DNA of 64,000 bases from Rhodococcus sp. KBS0724 (GCF_005938745.2 NZ_VCBX02000001.1:3672501-3736500); one strand, 5' to 3'; shown: positions 53,860-63,068, numbered from the stretch's first letter. The notes: a model not told the origin generated them from the sequence alone. Program-made: numbers and translations.

Positions 53860-54864
53860 ATGCTCGAAAAAGTGGTGGTCCCACTGATGCCGATGACAGA
53901 GGCTTTCGAACTCGGGGTGGCCTGCGAGGTGTTCGGATTCGATCGCTCGGACGAAAATTTGCCGGCCTACGATTTCTCGTTGATCGCAGCAGTTCCAAGC
54001 CCTATCCGAACTCGGTTCGGATACGGAATCGATGTTCCGTACAATCTCGACGCACTCGACGACGCGGATTTGATCATCGTGTCGGCCGGCGGAACCTACG
54101 CCGCAGACGACTACATGTGCGCCCCGCGCCCCGATTCGAGCGCCGATCCACTTCTCCTCAAACTCCAGGAAGCAGTGGCACGCGGCTCGAAAGTGGCGAG
54201 TCTGTGCACCGGTGCCTTCATCTTGGGAGCGGCAGGCTTGCTCGACGGCAAGCGGTGCACCACCCACTGGCGCCACGCCCAGCGATTGGCCGACGCGTAT
54301 CCGGACGCCAAGGTCGACCCCGACGTGTTGTACGTCGACGAGGATCCTGTTTTCACGAGCGCCGGAACGGCTGCGGGAATTGACCTGTGTCTGCATATCG
54401 TCCGGAAGGAGCAGGGCAGCCGTGTCGCGAACGGGATCGCGAGACGCATGGTTGTTCCGCCGCACCGCGATGGCGGGCAAGCCCAGTACGTCGCCAGTCC
54501 CCTTGCCACAGTTCCTGATACAACTTTGAGCCCGTTACTCGATTGGATGACGGCACACCTTGCCGAGAACCTCACGGTGACGAGGGTGGCTGCACGCGCC
54601 AACATGTCACCTCGAACCTTCGCCCGCCGTTTCCAATCGGAAACGGGCTCAACGCCCGCTCGCTGGCTCAGTGATCAGCGCGTTCTCGCCGCCCAGCACC
54701 TACTCGAGAACAGTGACCTGCCCGTGGACGTCATAGCCGAGCGGGTGGGTTTCGGCGGTGGCGCGGTTCTTCGCCAGCACTTTCTCCGGTTGCGGTGCAC
54801 AACACCGCAGGCTTACCGCCGAACATTCCGGGCTGTCACGCAGCCCGAGTCCCCGTCTGCATGA
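53860..54864 (+). CDS. GlxA family regulator (DJ-1/PfpI + AraC HTH)
   Basis: A 334-residue regulator with an N-terminal DJ-1/PfpI-like domain (residues 1-165), showing 'DLIIVSAGGTYAADD' and the Cys-containing elbow 'VASLCTGAFILGAAGLLDGKRCTTHW', and a C-terminal AraC double HTH (about 225-325): 'ENLTVTRVAARANMSPRTFARRFQSETGSTPARW' and 'LPVDVIAERVGFGGGAVLRQHF'. ATG 53860 is preferred because upstream in-frame sequence crosses the operator. It likely controls the divergent small ORF and EamA exporter in response to an unknown metabolite. Confidence 0.88.
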   Translation: MLEKVVVPLMPMTEAFELGVACEVFGFDRSDENLPAYDFSLIAAVPSPIRTRFGYGIDVPYNLDALDDADLIIVSAGGTYAADDYMCAPRPDSSADPLLLKLQEAVARGSKVASLCTGAFILGAAGLLDGKRCTTHWRHAQRLADAYPDAKVDPDVLYVDEDPVFTSAGTAAGIDLCLHIVRKEQGSRVANGIARRMVVPPHRDGGQAQYVASPLATVPDTTLSPLLDWMTAHLAENLTVTRVAARANMSPRTFARRFQSETGSTPARWLSDQRVLAAQHLLENSDLPVDVIAERVGFGGGAVLRQHFLRLRCTTPQAYRRTFRAVTQPESPSA

Positions 54865-55013
54865 TTTTCCCCACAATCCGCGAGCAGAGTTACCCTGTAG
54901 ATACTCGCCGAGCAGTGACGTGTGCATTCTCAAGCGGCCGCCCTGCGGTCCGCTCGAAGCTTTCTCGGTGACGTCTACACACCGAAAGCGATTGGACCGG
55001 ATCGAAGTAACTG

Positions 55014-58000
55014 ATGATCGAGAATCATCCGCCGCGGACTTTGCACGGCGAGACAACACAGCGCAGCGAGATGACACAGCGCGGCGACATATCCCGGAGC
55101 ACCCTGGTCACCGACGAACTGACGGTGGCAGGCTTCGAGGGGGCCCGCGAGATCGGCCGCGGCGGCTTCGGAGTCGTATTCCGTTGTTCACAGCCCGCAC
55201 TCGATCGCATCGTGGCTGTCAAAGTGTTGACCGGCGAATTCGACAGTGAGAATCTCGCCCGATTCCTCCGTGAACAGCGCGCCATGGGTCGACTGACCGG
55301 TCACCCGAACATTGTCAATGTCCTGTCGGTAGGCGCGACCAGCAGCGGTCGGCCCTACATCGTGATGCCCTACCACCTTCAAGGTTCGCTGGCAGCCTGG
55401 ATCCACACACAAGGTCGGTTCGAATACGACGCGGCCTGCCGGCTGGGAATCAAAGTTGCGGGAGCGTTGGAAACCGCACATCGCGCGGGGATCCTGCATC
55501 GCGACGTCAAGCCTGCAAACGTGCTTCTGACCGACTACGGCGAACCCGAACTTGCCGATTTCGGCATTGCCCACGTGAACGGCAATCGCAACGACCGGCC
55601 CCACGTACACGTGGTCGACGTCTTCAAAACTGCGAGGGGTGTCGTCACCGGTTCTCCTGCGTTCACCGCCCCGGAGATCCTGCGTGGAGACCAGTCGAAT
55701 GCTGCTGCTGACATCTACAGCCTCGGCGCGACCCTACTCTCAGCCGTTACCGGCAAGCCTGTTCCGGACACCGCCGAAGCCGATCTCCCCCGCGACGTGC
55801 GTGTAGTCCTCGAACGGGCGATGTCCCCGTATCCCGGTGACAGACCGACTTCCGCCGCCGAATTCGGCGAGGAACTTCAAGAGACTCAACGCCGTCTCGG
55901 ATGGTCGGTCGACGACATGGCATTGAATTCCGGACTGAATCCCGGACTGAATTCCGGACTGAACGCCCCGGAATCGAACGTTTCGAAGCCTCACATTACT
56001 TTCTCACCCCCACGTGAAGCCGACTCCGCATCCGGAAACGCCGCAAGACCCACCCGCGACGCGACAGGCAACCTACCGCTCGATCTGACCAGTTTTGTCG
56101 GGCGGCGCCGCGAGTTGGCCGAAACGAAAAAGGTGTTGACCACCAACCGGCTAGTGACGCTCGCCGGCGTGGGAGGCGTCGGCAAAACCAGACTTGCACT
56201 GCAAGTTTCTCGAAATTGTCGGCAGGTGTTTCCCGATGGAATCTGGTTGGTCGAACTGGGCGAACTTCGAGACGAGCCGCTCGTGGCCGAGGTAGTGGCC
56301 GCGTCACTCGGATTGCGGAACCTGTCAGCACGACCGGTGCAGGAGATGTTGGTCGAGCACTTGCGTCCGCATCGAGCGTTGTTGGTGCTCGACAACTGTG
56401 AGCAGATGCTCGACGCCATCGCTGGGCTCAGTCAGGCGTTGTTGCAGACGTGCCCGGAGTTGCGGATCCTGGCGACGAGCCGCGAGCCCCTCGGCATCGG
56501 TGGGGAGACGGTGCTCCGACTCTCACCGCTGACGATCCCGGATCCGGATCAATCACCCTCACTGCAAGGATTGTCGGGCTACGACGCCGTGACATTGTTC
56601 ATCGAACGCGCATCCGCTGTGGTTCCCACCTTCGCGATCACCGAGGACAACCGGGCATCGGTGACTCAGATCTGCCATCGACTCGACGGACTTCCGCTCC
56701 CCATCGAGTTGGCAGCAGCTCGATTGCGTTCCATGTCCACCACTCAGATTCTCGAGCATCTCACCGACCGGTATCGGCTTCTGACCGGTGGCAACCGGAC
56801 AGCACCGACGCGCCAGCAAACCTTGCAGTTGTGCGTGGACTGGAGCTACGAATTGTGCACACCGCTGGAGCAGAAGCTGTGGGCTAGGTTGTCCGTGTTC
56901 ACGGGCGGTTTCGAGTTGGACGCGGTGGAGGGAATCTGCGCCGACGAGTTGACATCGGCCGAGGTGCTGGATGTGCTGGTCTCGCTGATCGACAAATCGA
57001 TCCTCATTCGCGAGGAGCCGACGGCGGTGGTGCGGTACCGGTTCCTCGAGACTCTGCGGGAGTACGGCGCGGAGAAACTGGCCGAGTCGGGCGAAGCCGC
57101 GCTCTTGCGCCTTCGACATCGGGAGTGGTTCGAGCAGTTGGCATTACGGGCAGCGGCCGAGTGGATCGGCCCCGCACAACTGGACTGGATCGCCAGGTTG
57201 GGACGTGAGCAGCCAAATCTGCACGAGGCCATGGAGTTGTGCATCGCGGAATCAGCTTCGGACAACGAATCCGGCACAGCCAGCACCGAGGCCGGGCTTC
57301 GGATTGCGGGCGCAATCTTTCCGTTCTGGTTCTCCCGCGGCCTGTTCAGCGAGGCCCGACACTGGTTCGACCGCATTCTCGCGTGCAAGTCGGACCAACC
57401 GACGGTTGCCCGACTGGAAGTGCTCTACGCCGCCTGCCGGCTCGCCGGTATTCAAGGCGACGCCGCGCCGGCCGCTGTTCTCGTCGAGGAAGCACGCGTG
57501 TGCGCCGACGCTCTGGGAAGTCCGGACGCTGATGCGCTCGCGTCGTACGCCTACGGGGTTGTTGCTCTGTTCAGCGGCAATCCGGATCGTGCGGTCCGCG
57601 ACATCACTCGGGCATTCGAAGTGTTCCGCCCCGAGGACAACCTGCTTCGATATGTGTGGGCGTTGAACCATCTCGGCCTGGCCTACCACCAGGTTGGCGA
57701 CACCAGTCGCGCTATTGCGTGCTACGACGAGTCGCTGTCGATCACCGAGCCTCTGGGAGAAACCGTCTACCGGGGACGTTCGTGCTGGAATCTCGGGCTC
57801 GCGCTGTGGGCGGACGGAAACCATGCGCGGGCGGAGGCGCTTCTGAGAAAGGGCCTGAAACTCGCTCGGCTCGTGGATGACCCGTTCGGTTCGGCGTGGT
57901 GCATGGAAGTTCTGGCGTGGATCGCGGCTGACGCGAAGCGATACCAACGCGCCGCCATATTGATGGGTGCCGTGCAGACGCTGTTGGACGAGATCGACAC

Positions 58001-58385
58001 TCCGGCGATCCGGGTTCTCGGCATGACTGCCAATCATGAGGAGTGCGCGCGGGTATCGAAGCTCGAACTCGGCGCTCGAAAGTTCGAGACCGAGTTCAAG
58101 AAGGGTGCGAAGCTGAAGGTCTCGGAGGCCACGGCCTTGGCGCTCGACGAGAATCCACCGATCACCGTCCCGTCAGACAACGACGGTCCGAGTCTGACCA
58201 AGCGCGAATCGGAAGTCGCCGACCTCGTCGCCCAAGGGCTGACGAACAAAGCGATCGCCGCAAAACTCGTGATTTCGATACGCACCGCCCAAGGTCACGT
58301 CGAACATATCCTCACGAAGCTCGGGTTCACCTCGCGTGCCCAGATCGCAGGATGGGTAGTCGAACGGGCTCGTAGCGTCACGTGA
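55014..58385 (+). CDS. PknK-like Ser/Thr kinase - ATPase - TPR - LuxR regulator
   Basis: An 1123-residue multidomain signal protein. Kinase domain (residues about 43-300): Gly loop 'GRGGFGVVF' (48-56), Lys70, 'HRDVKPANV' (162-170), 'DFG' (182-184), 'SPAFTAPE'. A short linker with three (S/P)GLN units (12-bp DNA repeats at 55929-55964). STAND/NB-ARC-type ATPase with Walker A 'LAGVGGVGKTRLALQV' (near 385) and 'ALLVLDNCEQM'. Helical TPR-like region (about 690-1000). C-terminal LuxR HTH 'LTKRESEVADLVAQGLTNKAIAAKLVISIRTAQGHVEHI' (about 1055-1095). Domain order and length match M. tuberculosis PknK, which acts on transcription through an AraC-family protein; here a GlxA-type regulator is just upstream. 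The ribosome site is weak; ATG at codon 20 is an alternative. Confidence 0.9.
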   Translation: MIENHPPRTLHGETTQRSEMTQRGDISRSTLVTDELTVAGFEGAREIGRGGFGVVFRCSQPALDRIVAVKVLTGEFDSENLARFLREQRAMGRLTGHPNIVNVLSVGATSSGRPYIVMPYHLQGSLAAWIHTQGRFEYDAACRLGIKVAGALETAHRAGILHRDVKPANVLLTDYGEPELADFGIAHVNGNRNDRPHVHVVDVFKTARGVVTGSPAFTAPEILRGDQSNAAADIYSLGATLLSAVTGKPVPDTAEADLPRDVRVVLERAMSPYPGDRPTSAAEFGEELQETQRRLGWSVDDMALNSGLNPGLNSGLNAPESNVSKPHITFSPPREADSASGNAARPTRDATGNLPLDLTSFVGRRRELAETKKVLTTNRLVTLAGVGGVGKTRLALQVSRNCRQVFPDGIWLVELGELRDEPLVAEVVAASLGLRNLSARPVQEMLVEHLRPHRALLVLDNCEQMLDAIAGLSQALLQTCPELRILATSREPLGIGGETVLRLSPLTIPDPDQSPSLQGLSGYDAVTLFIERASAVVPTFAITEDNRASVTQICHRLDGLPLPIELAAARLRSMSTTQILEHLTDRYRLLTGGNRTAPTRQQTLQLCVDWSYELCTPLEQKLWARLSVFTGGFELDAVEGICADELTSAEVLDVLVSLIDKSILIREEPTAVVRYRFLETLREYGAEKLAESGEAALLRLRHREWFEQLALRAAAEWIGPAQLDWIARLGREQPNLHEAMELCIAESASDNESGTASTEAGLRIAGAIFPFWFSRGLFSEARHWFDRILACKSDQPTVARLEVLYAACRLAGIQGDAAPAAVLVEEARVCADALGSPDADALASYAYGVVALFSGNPDRAVRDITRAFEVFRPEDNLLRYVWALNHLGLAYHQVGDTSRAIACYDESLSITEPLGETVYRGRSCWNLGLALWADGNHARAEALLRKGLKLARLVDDPFGSAWCMEVLAWIAADAKRYQRAAILMGAVQTLLDEIDTPAIRVLGMTANHEECARVSKLELGARKFETEFKKGAKLKVSEATALALDENPPITVPSDNDGPSLTKRESEVADLVAQGLTNKAIAAKLVISIRTAQGHVEHILTKLGFTSRAQIAGWVVERARSVT

Positions 58386-58740
58386 GGCTGAAGTGAGGAA
58401 ACCGTTCTCCCGGCTCCTTGCACCGAAACGCTACTCGCGACTTCCTGTCAGGCATCGTGTGCTGAACAGGATCTATCAGCGTGTACAGCCACGGACCTTC
58501 GTCCAACTCGACAATCGCAATGATCGGAATCCGCGCATATCCTGACGCGCACTTCTCTTCACGTACATATCGCCACGAGACGATGGTGCCCGTGCCACAG
58601 CACGGCACTGTGTGGAGAAACCGGCAGCCACATTCAGGGCAGGACGATGTCAGTGGTGCTGACAGCCTCCCGCACCCATCGCAGTGCAGAATTGTCAGGC
58701 ATCGAATATCTGTAGTTCGACTGTCCGTCACTCTCTGCAC
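58378..58740 (-). CDS. DUF35-type zinc-ribbon/OB-fold protein
   Basis: A 120-residue protein with an N-terminal zinc ribbon ('LHCDGCGRL...SSCPECGC', residues 18-38) and an OB fold ('TGTIVSWRYVREE', 'IPIIAIVELDEGPWLYTLID'). Such proteins accompany thiolases and acyl-CoA enzymes, but no such gene is adjacent here. GTG start at 58740. It overlaps the kinase gene's end convergently by 8 bases. Function not assignable beyond the fold. Confidence 0.75.
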   Translation of the reverse strand: MQRVTDSRTTDIRCLTILHCDGCGRLSAPLTSSCPECGCRFLHTVPCCGTGTIVSWRYVREEKCASGYARIPIIAIVELDEGPWLYTLIDPVQHTMPDRKSRVAFRCKEPGERFPHFSLT

Positions 58741-58764
58741 CTCGCGATGTCTGGGGTCGTTCGA

Positions 58765-59280
58765 TCAGTACCGGCGTGCGGCGTGGAAAGGCATCGAGTC
58801 GACCGGCGCGTACTTGACCGACTCTCCGGATGTCGGCGCATGCACTACCGTGCCGTTGCCGGCATAGATGCCAACGTGGTCGCCGCCGTAGTAGAGCACC
58901 AGGTCGCCCGGCTGCAGGTCTGCCCGAGATACGGGGATGCCGCCGGCTTCCTGCGCATAAGTCGTGCGCGGGATCGATACACCGGCCTGCGCGTATGCCC
59001 ACTGAACCAGTCCGGAGCAGTCGAACGAGCTAGGCCCGGTCGCGCCCCACACGTACGGTGCCCCGATCTTCGACTCCGCTGCGTTCACGGCCTGCGATCC
59101 GGCTGACGAGTAGAAGGCAACCTGCTGAACGTGAGTCGACTGGGACGGGACTGCCAGCGGCTGAGCACTCGCGCCGGTGACAGTGGAGGCAAAAGCTCCG
59201 GAGGTGAGCGCACCGATAACGATGGCGCTACGAAGAATGCGGGTCAGAACGGTGGTTCGAGCGGTAGTGCGTACGGCCAT
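58765..59280 (-). CDS. NlpC/P60 peptidoglycan endopeptidase
   Basis: A 171-residue secreted hydrolase. The signal peptide runs to about residue 40 ('ILRSAIVIGALTSGAFASTVTGASAQ'). The catalytic NlpC/P60 domain has the Cys in 'SSFDCSGLVQWAYAQAG' (near 86), the His in 'GDHVGIYAGNG' (near 137), and 'VVHAP' as the third position (near 148). Similar to RipA-family cell-wall hydrolases that cut D-Glu-mDAP bonds. It lacks the N-terminal coiled coil of RipA, so is probably a compact secreted enzyme. The leader upstream is long (more than 200 bases) and has several hairpins. Confidence 0.9.
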   Translation of the reverse strand: MAVRTTARTTVLTRILRSAIVIGALTSGAFASTVTGASAQPLAVPSQSTHVQQVAFYSSAGSQAVNAAESKIGAPYVWGATGPSSFDCSGLVQWAYAQAGVSIPRTTYAQEAGGIPVSRADLQPGDLVLYYGGDHVGIYAGNGTVVHAPTSGESVKYAPVDSMPFHAARRY

Positions 59281-59702
59281 GAGCTTGTGGATTTCCCTTC
59301 AGGGTGTCCCGCTGCCCGGTCGGGTTGCGGTGATGCCCACAACTCTGTCGGCGGTTCGCGCTCCTGGCTTCCGCTGAATTGCCCATGGCATACCTGTTTC
59401 GGTTCTGCGCCCGGAACCACGTATTTGATGTGCCACGCGTCACCCACTGCCGACACGTGGGCTCCCATCTTCAGACCTGCGAGTCTGTTCCAGCCCGGAC
59501 AAATATGCATTTATGCTGGTAGATGCAGCAATGAGAGTTTCGAGGTAGGTACGTGTAGGTACCTGTCCAGGTACTTCGGCCCCATCCATGCAGCCTCGTG
59601 TGCAGTTCGATCGACCCCGCAGGGAAGAATTGTCGATTCCTCGGCGTTGCACAGACCAACAGCTGCTGCTTCACAGCGCACCGAACTATGGAAAGGACCC
59701 TC
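59281..59702. other. Intergenic region between NlpC/P60 and thioredoxin genes
   Basis: 422 bases between divergent genes. The minus strand leader of the NlpC/P60 gene has hairpins, such as CAGAC...GTCTG near 59472-59487 and GGTTC...GAACC near 59401-59418, and an ACCCGAC core of the kind found in c-di-AMP (ydaO) riboswitches. Other ydaO landmarks are not evident by eye. An unlikely 88-codon minus-strand ORF spans 59244-59510. The thioredoxin side has three AGGTAC copies at 59546-59574. Confidence 0.4.
59546..59574 (+). repeat. AGGTAC direct repeats upstream of thioredoxin
   Basis: TAGGTAC at 59546 and 59556, AGGTAC at 59569, about 130 bases before the thioredoxin start. Possible regulator binding sites. 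Confidence 0.4.
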
Positions 59703-60074
59703 GTGGCCACCCAGACACTCACCCAGGCGAACTTCGACGAAACCATCAACGGCAGCGATGTCGTACTCGTGGACTTCTGGGCTTCGTGGTGCGGCCCATG
59801 CCGCCAGTTCGCTCCCACCTTCGAGGCTTCCGCGGACAAGCATGCCGACGTTGTCCATGCCAAGGTCGACACCGAGGCTGAGCAGGGTATCGCCGCAGCG
59901 GCGAACATCCGCTCCATCCCCACGATCATGGCTTTCCGTGAGGGCGTCCTCGTGTTCAACCAGGCCGGCGCTCTGCCCGCCCCCGCACTCGAGGATCTGA
60001 TCACTCAGGTCAAGGCACTCGACATGGACGAGGTGCGCAAGCAGATCGCAGAACAGTCTGCTTCCGCCGAGTAA
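59703..60074 (+). CDS. Thioredoxin
   Basis: A 123-residue thioredoxin-fold protein from GTG 59703 (GAAAGGA 5-6 bases upstream). Active site 'VDFWASWCGPCRQFAPTF' with the WCGPC pair (Cys34 and Cys37), cis-Pro in 'RSIPTIMAF', and a C-terminal extension of about 15 residues ('MDEVRKQIAEQSASAE'). ATG 59688 is an in-frame alternative. It is not next to a thioredoxin reductase gene, so probably a second, solitary thioredoxin. Convergent with polA through a strong shared hairpin. Confidence 0.92.
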   Translation: MATQTLTQANFDETINGSDVVLVDFWASWCGPCRQFAPTFEASADKHADVVHAKVDTEAEQGIAAAANIRSIPTIMAFREGVLVFNQAGALPAPALEDLITQVKALDMDEVRKQIAEQSASAE

Positions 60075-60087
60075 CTGTCACAACAAG

Positions 60088-60127
60088 AATGGCGCAGGGA
60101 AATCGAATTCGATTGCCCTGCGCCATT
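60088..60127. terminator. Bidirectional terminator between trx and polA
   Basis: AATGGCGCAGGG pairs with CCCTGCGCCATT (12 bp), enclosing an AATCGAATTCGATT palindrome, followed by TTTC on the plus strand. It ends both convergent transcripts. Confidence 0.88.
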
Positions 60128-60141
60128 TTTCATTGCACAGA

Positions 60142-62889
60142 TCAGTGTGCGGCGCTGTCCCAACTGCGGCCGGTGCCGACCGAGACATCGAGCGGAACAG
60201 ACAGTTCGATAGCGGTGGACATCTTGTCCTTGACCAGCGCTGTGACCTGCTCGAGTTCGGAAGCCACGACCTCGAGTACCAACTCGTCGTGAACCTGCAA
60301 CAGCATCCGCGATTTGAGTCCAGCATCGGCAAGCGCCTTCTGGACGTTGATCATCGCGACCTTGATGATGTCGGCTGCCGTGCCCTGGATGGGCGCATTG
60401 AGCGCGGCGCGCTCGGCAACCTCGCGGCGCTGACGGTTGTCGCTGTTGAGATCGGGCAGGTAGCGACGACGGCCGTAGAGCGTCGAGGTGTAACCGTCCT
60501 TGCGCGCTTGCTCGACCACGGCGTGGAGGTAGTCACGTACGCCGCCGAATCGCGCGAAGTAGGCATCCATCTGCTGCTTTGCCTCTTCGGTCGATATCTT
60601 GAGCTGTGACGCCAAGCCGTAGGCACTGAGTCCGTAGGCGAGTCCGTACGACATTGCCTTGACCCGACGACGCAATTCCGGGATGACCTCCTCGATCGGC
60701 ACGCCGAATGCGCGCGAACCGACAAAGCTGTGCAGGTCCTCACCGGTGTTGAATGCCTCGATGAGCCCTTCGTCGCCCGACACATGCGCCATGATTCGCA
60801 TTTCGATCTGGCTGTAGTCGGCGGTCAGCAGCACGTCGAAGCCGTTGCCGACCACAAAACCGTCGCGGATCTCGCGTCCCGCTTGGTTGCGCACGGGGAT
60901 GTTCTGCAAGTTCGGGTCGGTTGACGACAGGCGGCCGGTCGCAGCGACGGTCTGGTTGAACGTGGTGTGAATCCGCCCGTCTTCGGCGACTGACTTGAGC
61001 AGGCCGTCCACGGTGACTTTCATGCGTGTTGCGTCGCGGTGCGCAAGGAGGTGCTCGAGGAACGGGTGCCCGGTCTTGTCGAAGAGGCCCTGCAATGCCT
61101 CGGCGTCCGTTGTGTAACCCGTCTTGGTCTTCTTGGTCTTGGGCATGTCGAGGTCCTCGAAGAGCACAACCTGCAACTGCTTCGGGGAACCGAGATTGAT
61201 CTGCTTGTCGATCACGGCGTACGCCGAGTTGGCGGCGTCGGATACCTCGGAGGCGAACCGACTCTGCAGATCGTGCAGGTGCGCGGTGTCGACTGCAATA
61301 CCCGTTGCCTCGATCTGTGCGAGTTCGATCGTCAACGGCAACTCCATGTCGGAGAGCAGCGACGTCGACTCGATCGATTCGAGTTCGTTGTCGAGTGCCT
61401 GCGCAAGGTCGAGTACGGCCTGCGCACTGAGCATTGCGGTCTCTGCCGCCTCGGCGTCGAGCTGATCTGTGTCGTCGAGCAGCGAGAGCTGTTCCTGCCC
61501 TGATGATTCGGCGCGCAGTTCACGCTTGAGGTAACGGAGCGAGAGGTCGTCGAGGTTGAAGGACCGTTGACCGGGACGCACCAAATATGCCGCGAGTGCG
61601 GTGTCGCTGGTCAATCCGCCCAAGGTCCACCCGCGGCCACGTAGGGCATGGATTGCCCACTTGGCCTCGTGCACAGCCTTGGGCTCGGACACATCGGCCA
61701 GCCAATCACCGAGTGCTGCTTCGTCTTCCGCAGTGGCCGACGTGGTGGAAATGTAGGCGCACTCACCGTCGGACGCCGCGATGGCAAGTGCGCTCACGTC
61801 GCCGGCGAACGTGCTGCGGGTTCCGAGGACGGCAACGCCGTGACGGGATCCGGTGCGTGCGTGAGCGTCCAGCCACTCCGCAACTGCACCCGGCGCAAGT
61901 GCGTCGCCGCTGACCTCGAAGCCCTCTTCTGCTTCGGGCTCGGAGGACGACAATGTCGCAAACAGGCGATCGCGGAGAACCTTGAACTCGAGGTCGTCGA
62001 ACAACGCGTGGATCTTCTCGCGATCCCACGGAGCCAGTACCAGTTGCTCGGGTGTGTACGGGAGCGGCACGTCCCGAATCATCTCGGTGAGCTGACGGTT
62101 GAGCAACACATTGGCGAGGTTTTCCCGCAACGAGTCGCCCACCTTGCCCCGGACCTTGTCGACGTTGTCGACCAAACCCTGCAGGTCTCCGTATTCACGA
62201 ATCCACTTGGTAGCGGTCTTCTCCCCCACTCCCGGGATGCCGGGAAGGTTGTCACTCGGGTCGCCGCGCAGCGCCGCGAAATCCGGGTACTGGGCCGGCG
62301 ACAGGCTGTATTTTTCCTCGACTGCGTCGGGTGTGAACCGGGTGAGTTCCGACACGCCCTTCTTCGGGTACAGCACCGTCACGTTCTCCGTGACCAGTTG
62401 CAGTGAGTCGCGGTCGCCCGTGACAACGAGTACGCGGTACCCGAGCGCTTCGGCTTGCGTCGTCAACGTGGCGATGACGTCGTCGGCTTCGAAGCCTTCC
62501 TCGGCCATGACCGGAATCCCCATCGCGCCGAGAACGTCCTTGGTGATGTCGATCTGCCCCTTGAACTCGTCCGGAGCCTTGGCGCGTTGCGCCTTGTACT
62601 CCGGAAACAGCTCCGCGCGGAACGTCTGACGGGAAACGTCGAACGCAGCGGCCAAGTGGGTGGGCTGTTCGTCACGGAGCAGATTGATCAGCATCGACGT
62701 GAAGCCGTACACCGCATTGGTGGTTTGACCACTTTGTGTCTTGAAGTTCTCCGCCGGCAACGCGTAGAAGGCACGAAATGCCAGAGAATGCCCGTCGAGA
62801 AGCATCAAAAGGGGACGATCGTCTGCCTTGCCGGACGTGCCGGTTGCGGCGGTGGACGTGCTGGACCGAGTCGTGGTTGCGGGGCTCAC
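60142..62889 (-). CDS. polA: DNA polymerase I
   Basis: The 915-residue repair/replication polymerase. The 5'-3' exonuclease comes first ('LLMLLDGHSLAFRAFYAL', 'FEADDVIATLTTQAEALG', 'VVTGDRDSLQLV', 'LPGIPGVGEKTA'). The middle 3'-5' exonuclease-like domain has lost its acidic motifs, as in mycobacteria. Pol motif A 'LLTADYSQIEMRIMAHVSGD' (near 685), motif B 'RRRVKAMSYGLAYGLSAYG' and motif C 'LLQVHDELVLEV' (near 865) are intact. GTG 62889 lies 8 bases after a TAGACT -10 box, so a leaderless transcript is plausible. Counterpart of Rv1629. Confidence 0.97.
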   Translation of the reverse strand: MSPATTTRSSTSTAATGTSGKADDRPLLMLLDGHSLAFRAFYALPAENFKTQSGQTTNAVYGFTSMLINLLRDEQPTHLAAAFDVSRQTFRAELFPEYKAQRAKAPDEFKGQIDITKDVLGAMGIPVMAEEGFEADDVIATLTTQAEALGYRVLVVTGDRDSLQLVTENVTVLYPKKGVSELTRFTPDAVEEKYSLSPAQYPDFAALRGDPSDNLPGIPGVGEKTATKWIREYGDLQGLVDNVDKVRGKVGDSLRENLANVLLNRQLTEMIRDVPLPYTPEQLVLAPWDREKIHALFDDLEFKVLRDRLFATLSSSEPEAEEGFEVSGDALAPGAVAEWLDAHARTGSRHGVAVLGTRSTFAGDVSALAIAASDGECAYISTTSATAEDEAALGDWLADVSEPKAVHEAKWAIHALRGRGWTLGGLTSDTALAAYLVRPGQRSFNLDDLSLRYLKRELRAESSGQEQLSLLDDTDQLDAEAAETAMLSAQAVLDLAQALDNELESIESTSLLSDMELPLTIELAQIEATGIAVDTAHLHDLQSRFASEVSDAANSAYAVIDKQINLGSPKQLQVVLFEDLDMPKTKKTKTGYTTDAEALQGLFDKTGHPFLEHLLAHRDATRMKVTVDGLLKSVAEDGRIHTTFNQTVAATGRLSSTDPNLQNIPVRNQAGREIRDGFVVGNGFDVLLTADYSQIEMRIMAHVSGDEGLIEAFNTGEDLHSFVGSRAFGVPIEEVIPELRRRVKAMSYGLAYGLSAYGLASQLKISTEEAKQQMDAYFARFGGVRDYLHAVVEQARKDGYTSTLYGRRRYLPDLNSDNRQRREVAERAALNAPIQGTAADIIKVAMINVQKALADAGLKSRMLLQVHDELVLEVVASELEQVTALVKDKMSTAIELSVPLDVSVGTGRSWDSAAH

Positions 62890-62897
62890 GGTTCATC

Positions 62898-62920
62898 AGT
62901 CTAGGGATTCGGACCGACAC
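62898..62920 (-). promoter_or_regulatory. PafBC-like DNA-damage promoter of polA
   Basis: Minus-strand TGTCGGTC, 8 bases, TAGACT, then 8 bases to the polA GTG. It matches TTGTCRGTG-N8-TANNNT at most positions and has the same spacing as those of uvrA and uvrB. Confidence 0.65.
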
Positions 62921-62962
62921 ACATGCCGCCCACGGTCCTTTACGCAGTAACACGCCCGAAAT

Positions 62963-63068
62963 CCGGTCAATCGCAGCTCTGCGAAGCTTCGATACGGAAC
63001 CGAAACATGCCGGAAATCGCAGAACCCCGTCTGGAGCGAACAGAGCCGTTAGAGTCCGGAAATCGCAG
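62963..63068 (+). repeat. Three CCGGnnAATCGCAG direct repeats upstream of livH
   Basis: CCGGTCAATCGCAG (62963), CCGGAAATCGCAG (63010) and CCGGAAATCGCAG (63056) recur with a 46-47-base period in the polA/livH divergent region. The regular spacing and the two identical copies suggest a multimeric regulator site for the livH operon. Confidence 0.5.

Noticed and set aside
59244..59510. 88-codon minus-strand ORF upstream of NlpC/P60
   Set aside because: It overlaps the start of NlpC/P60 in another frame, has no ribosome site, and matches no family; the region is better explained as a leader.
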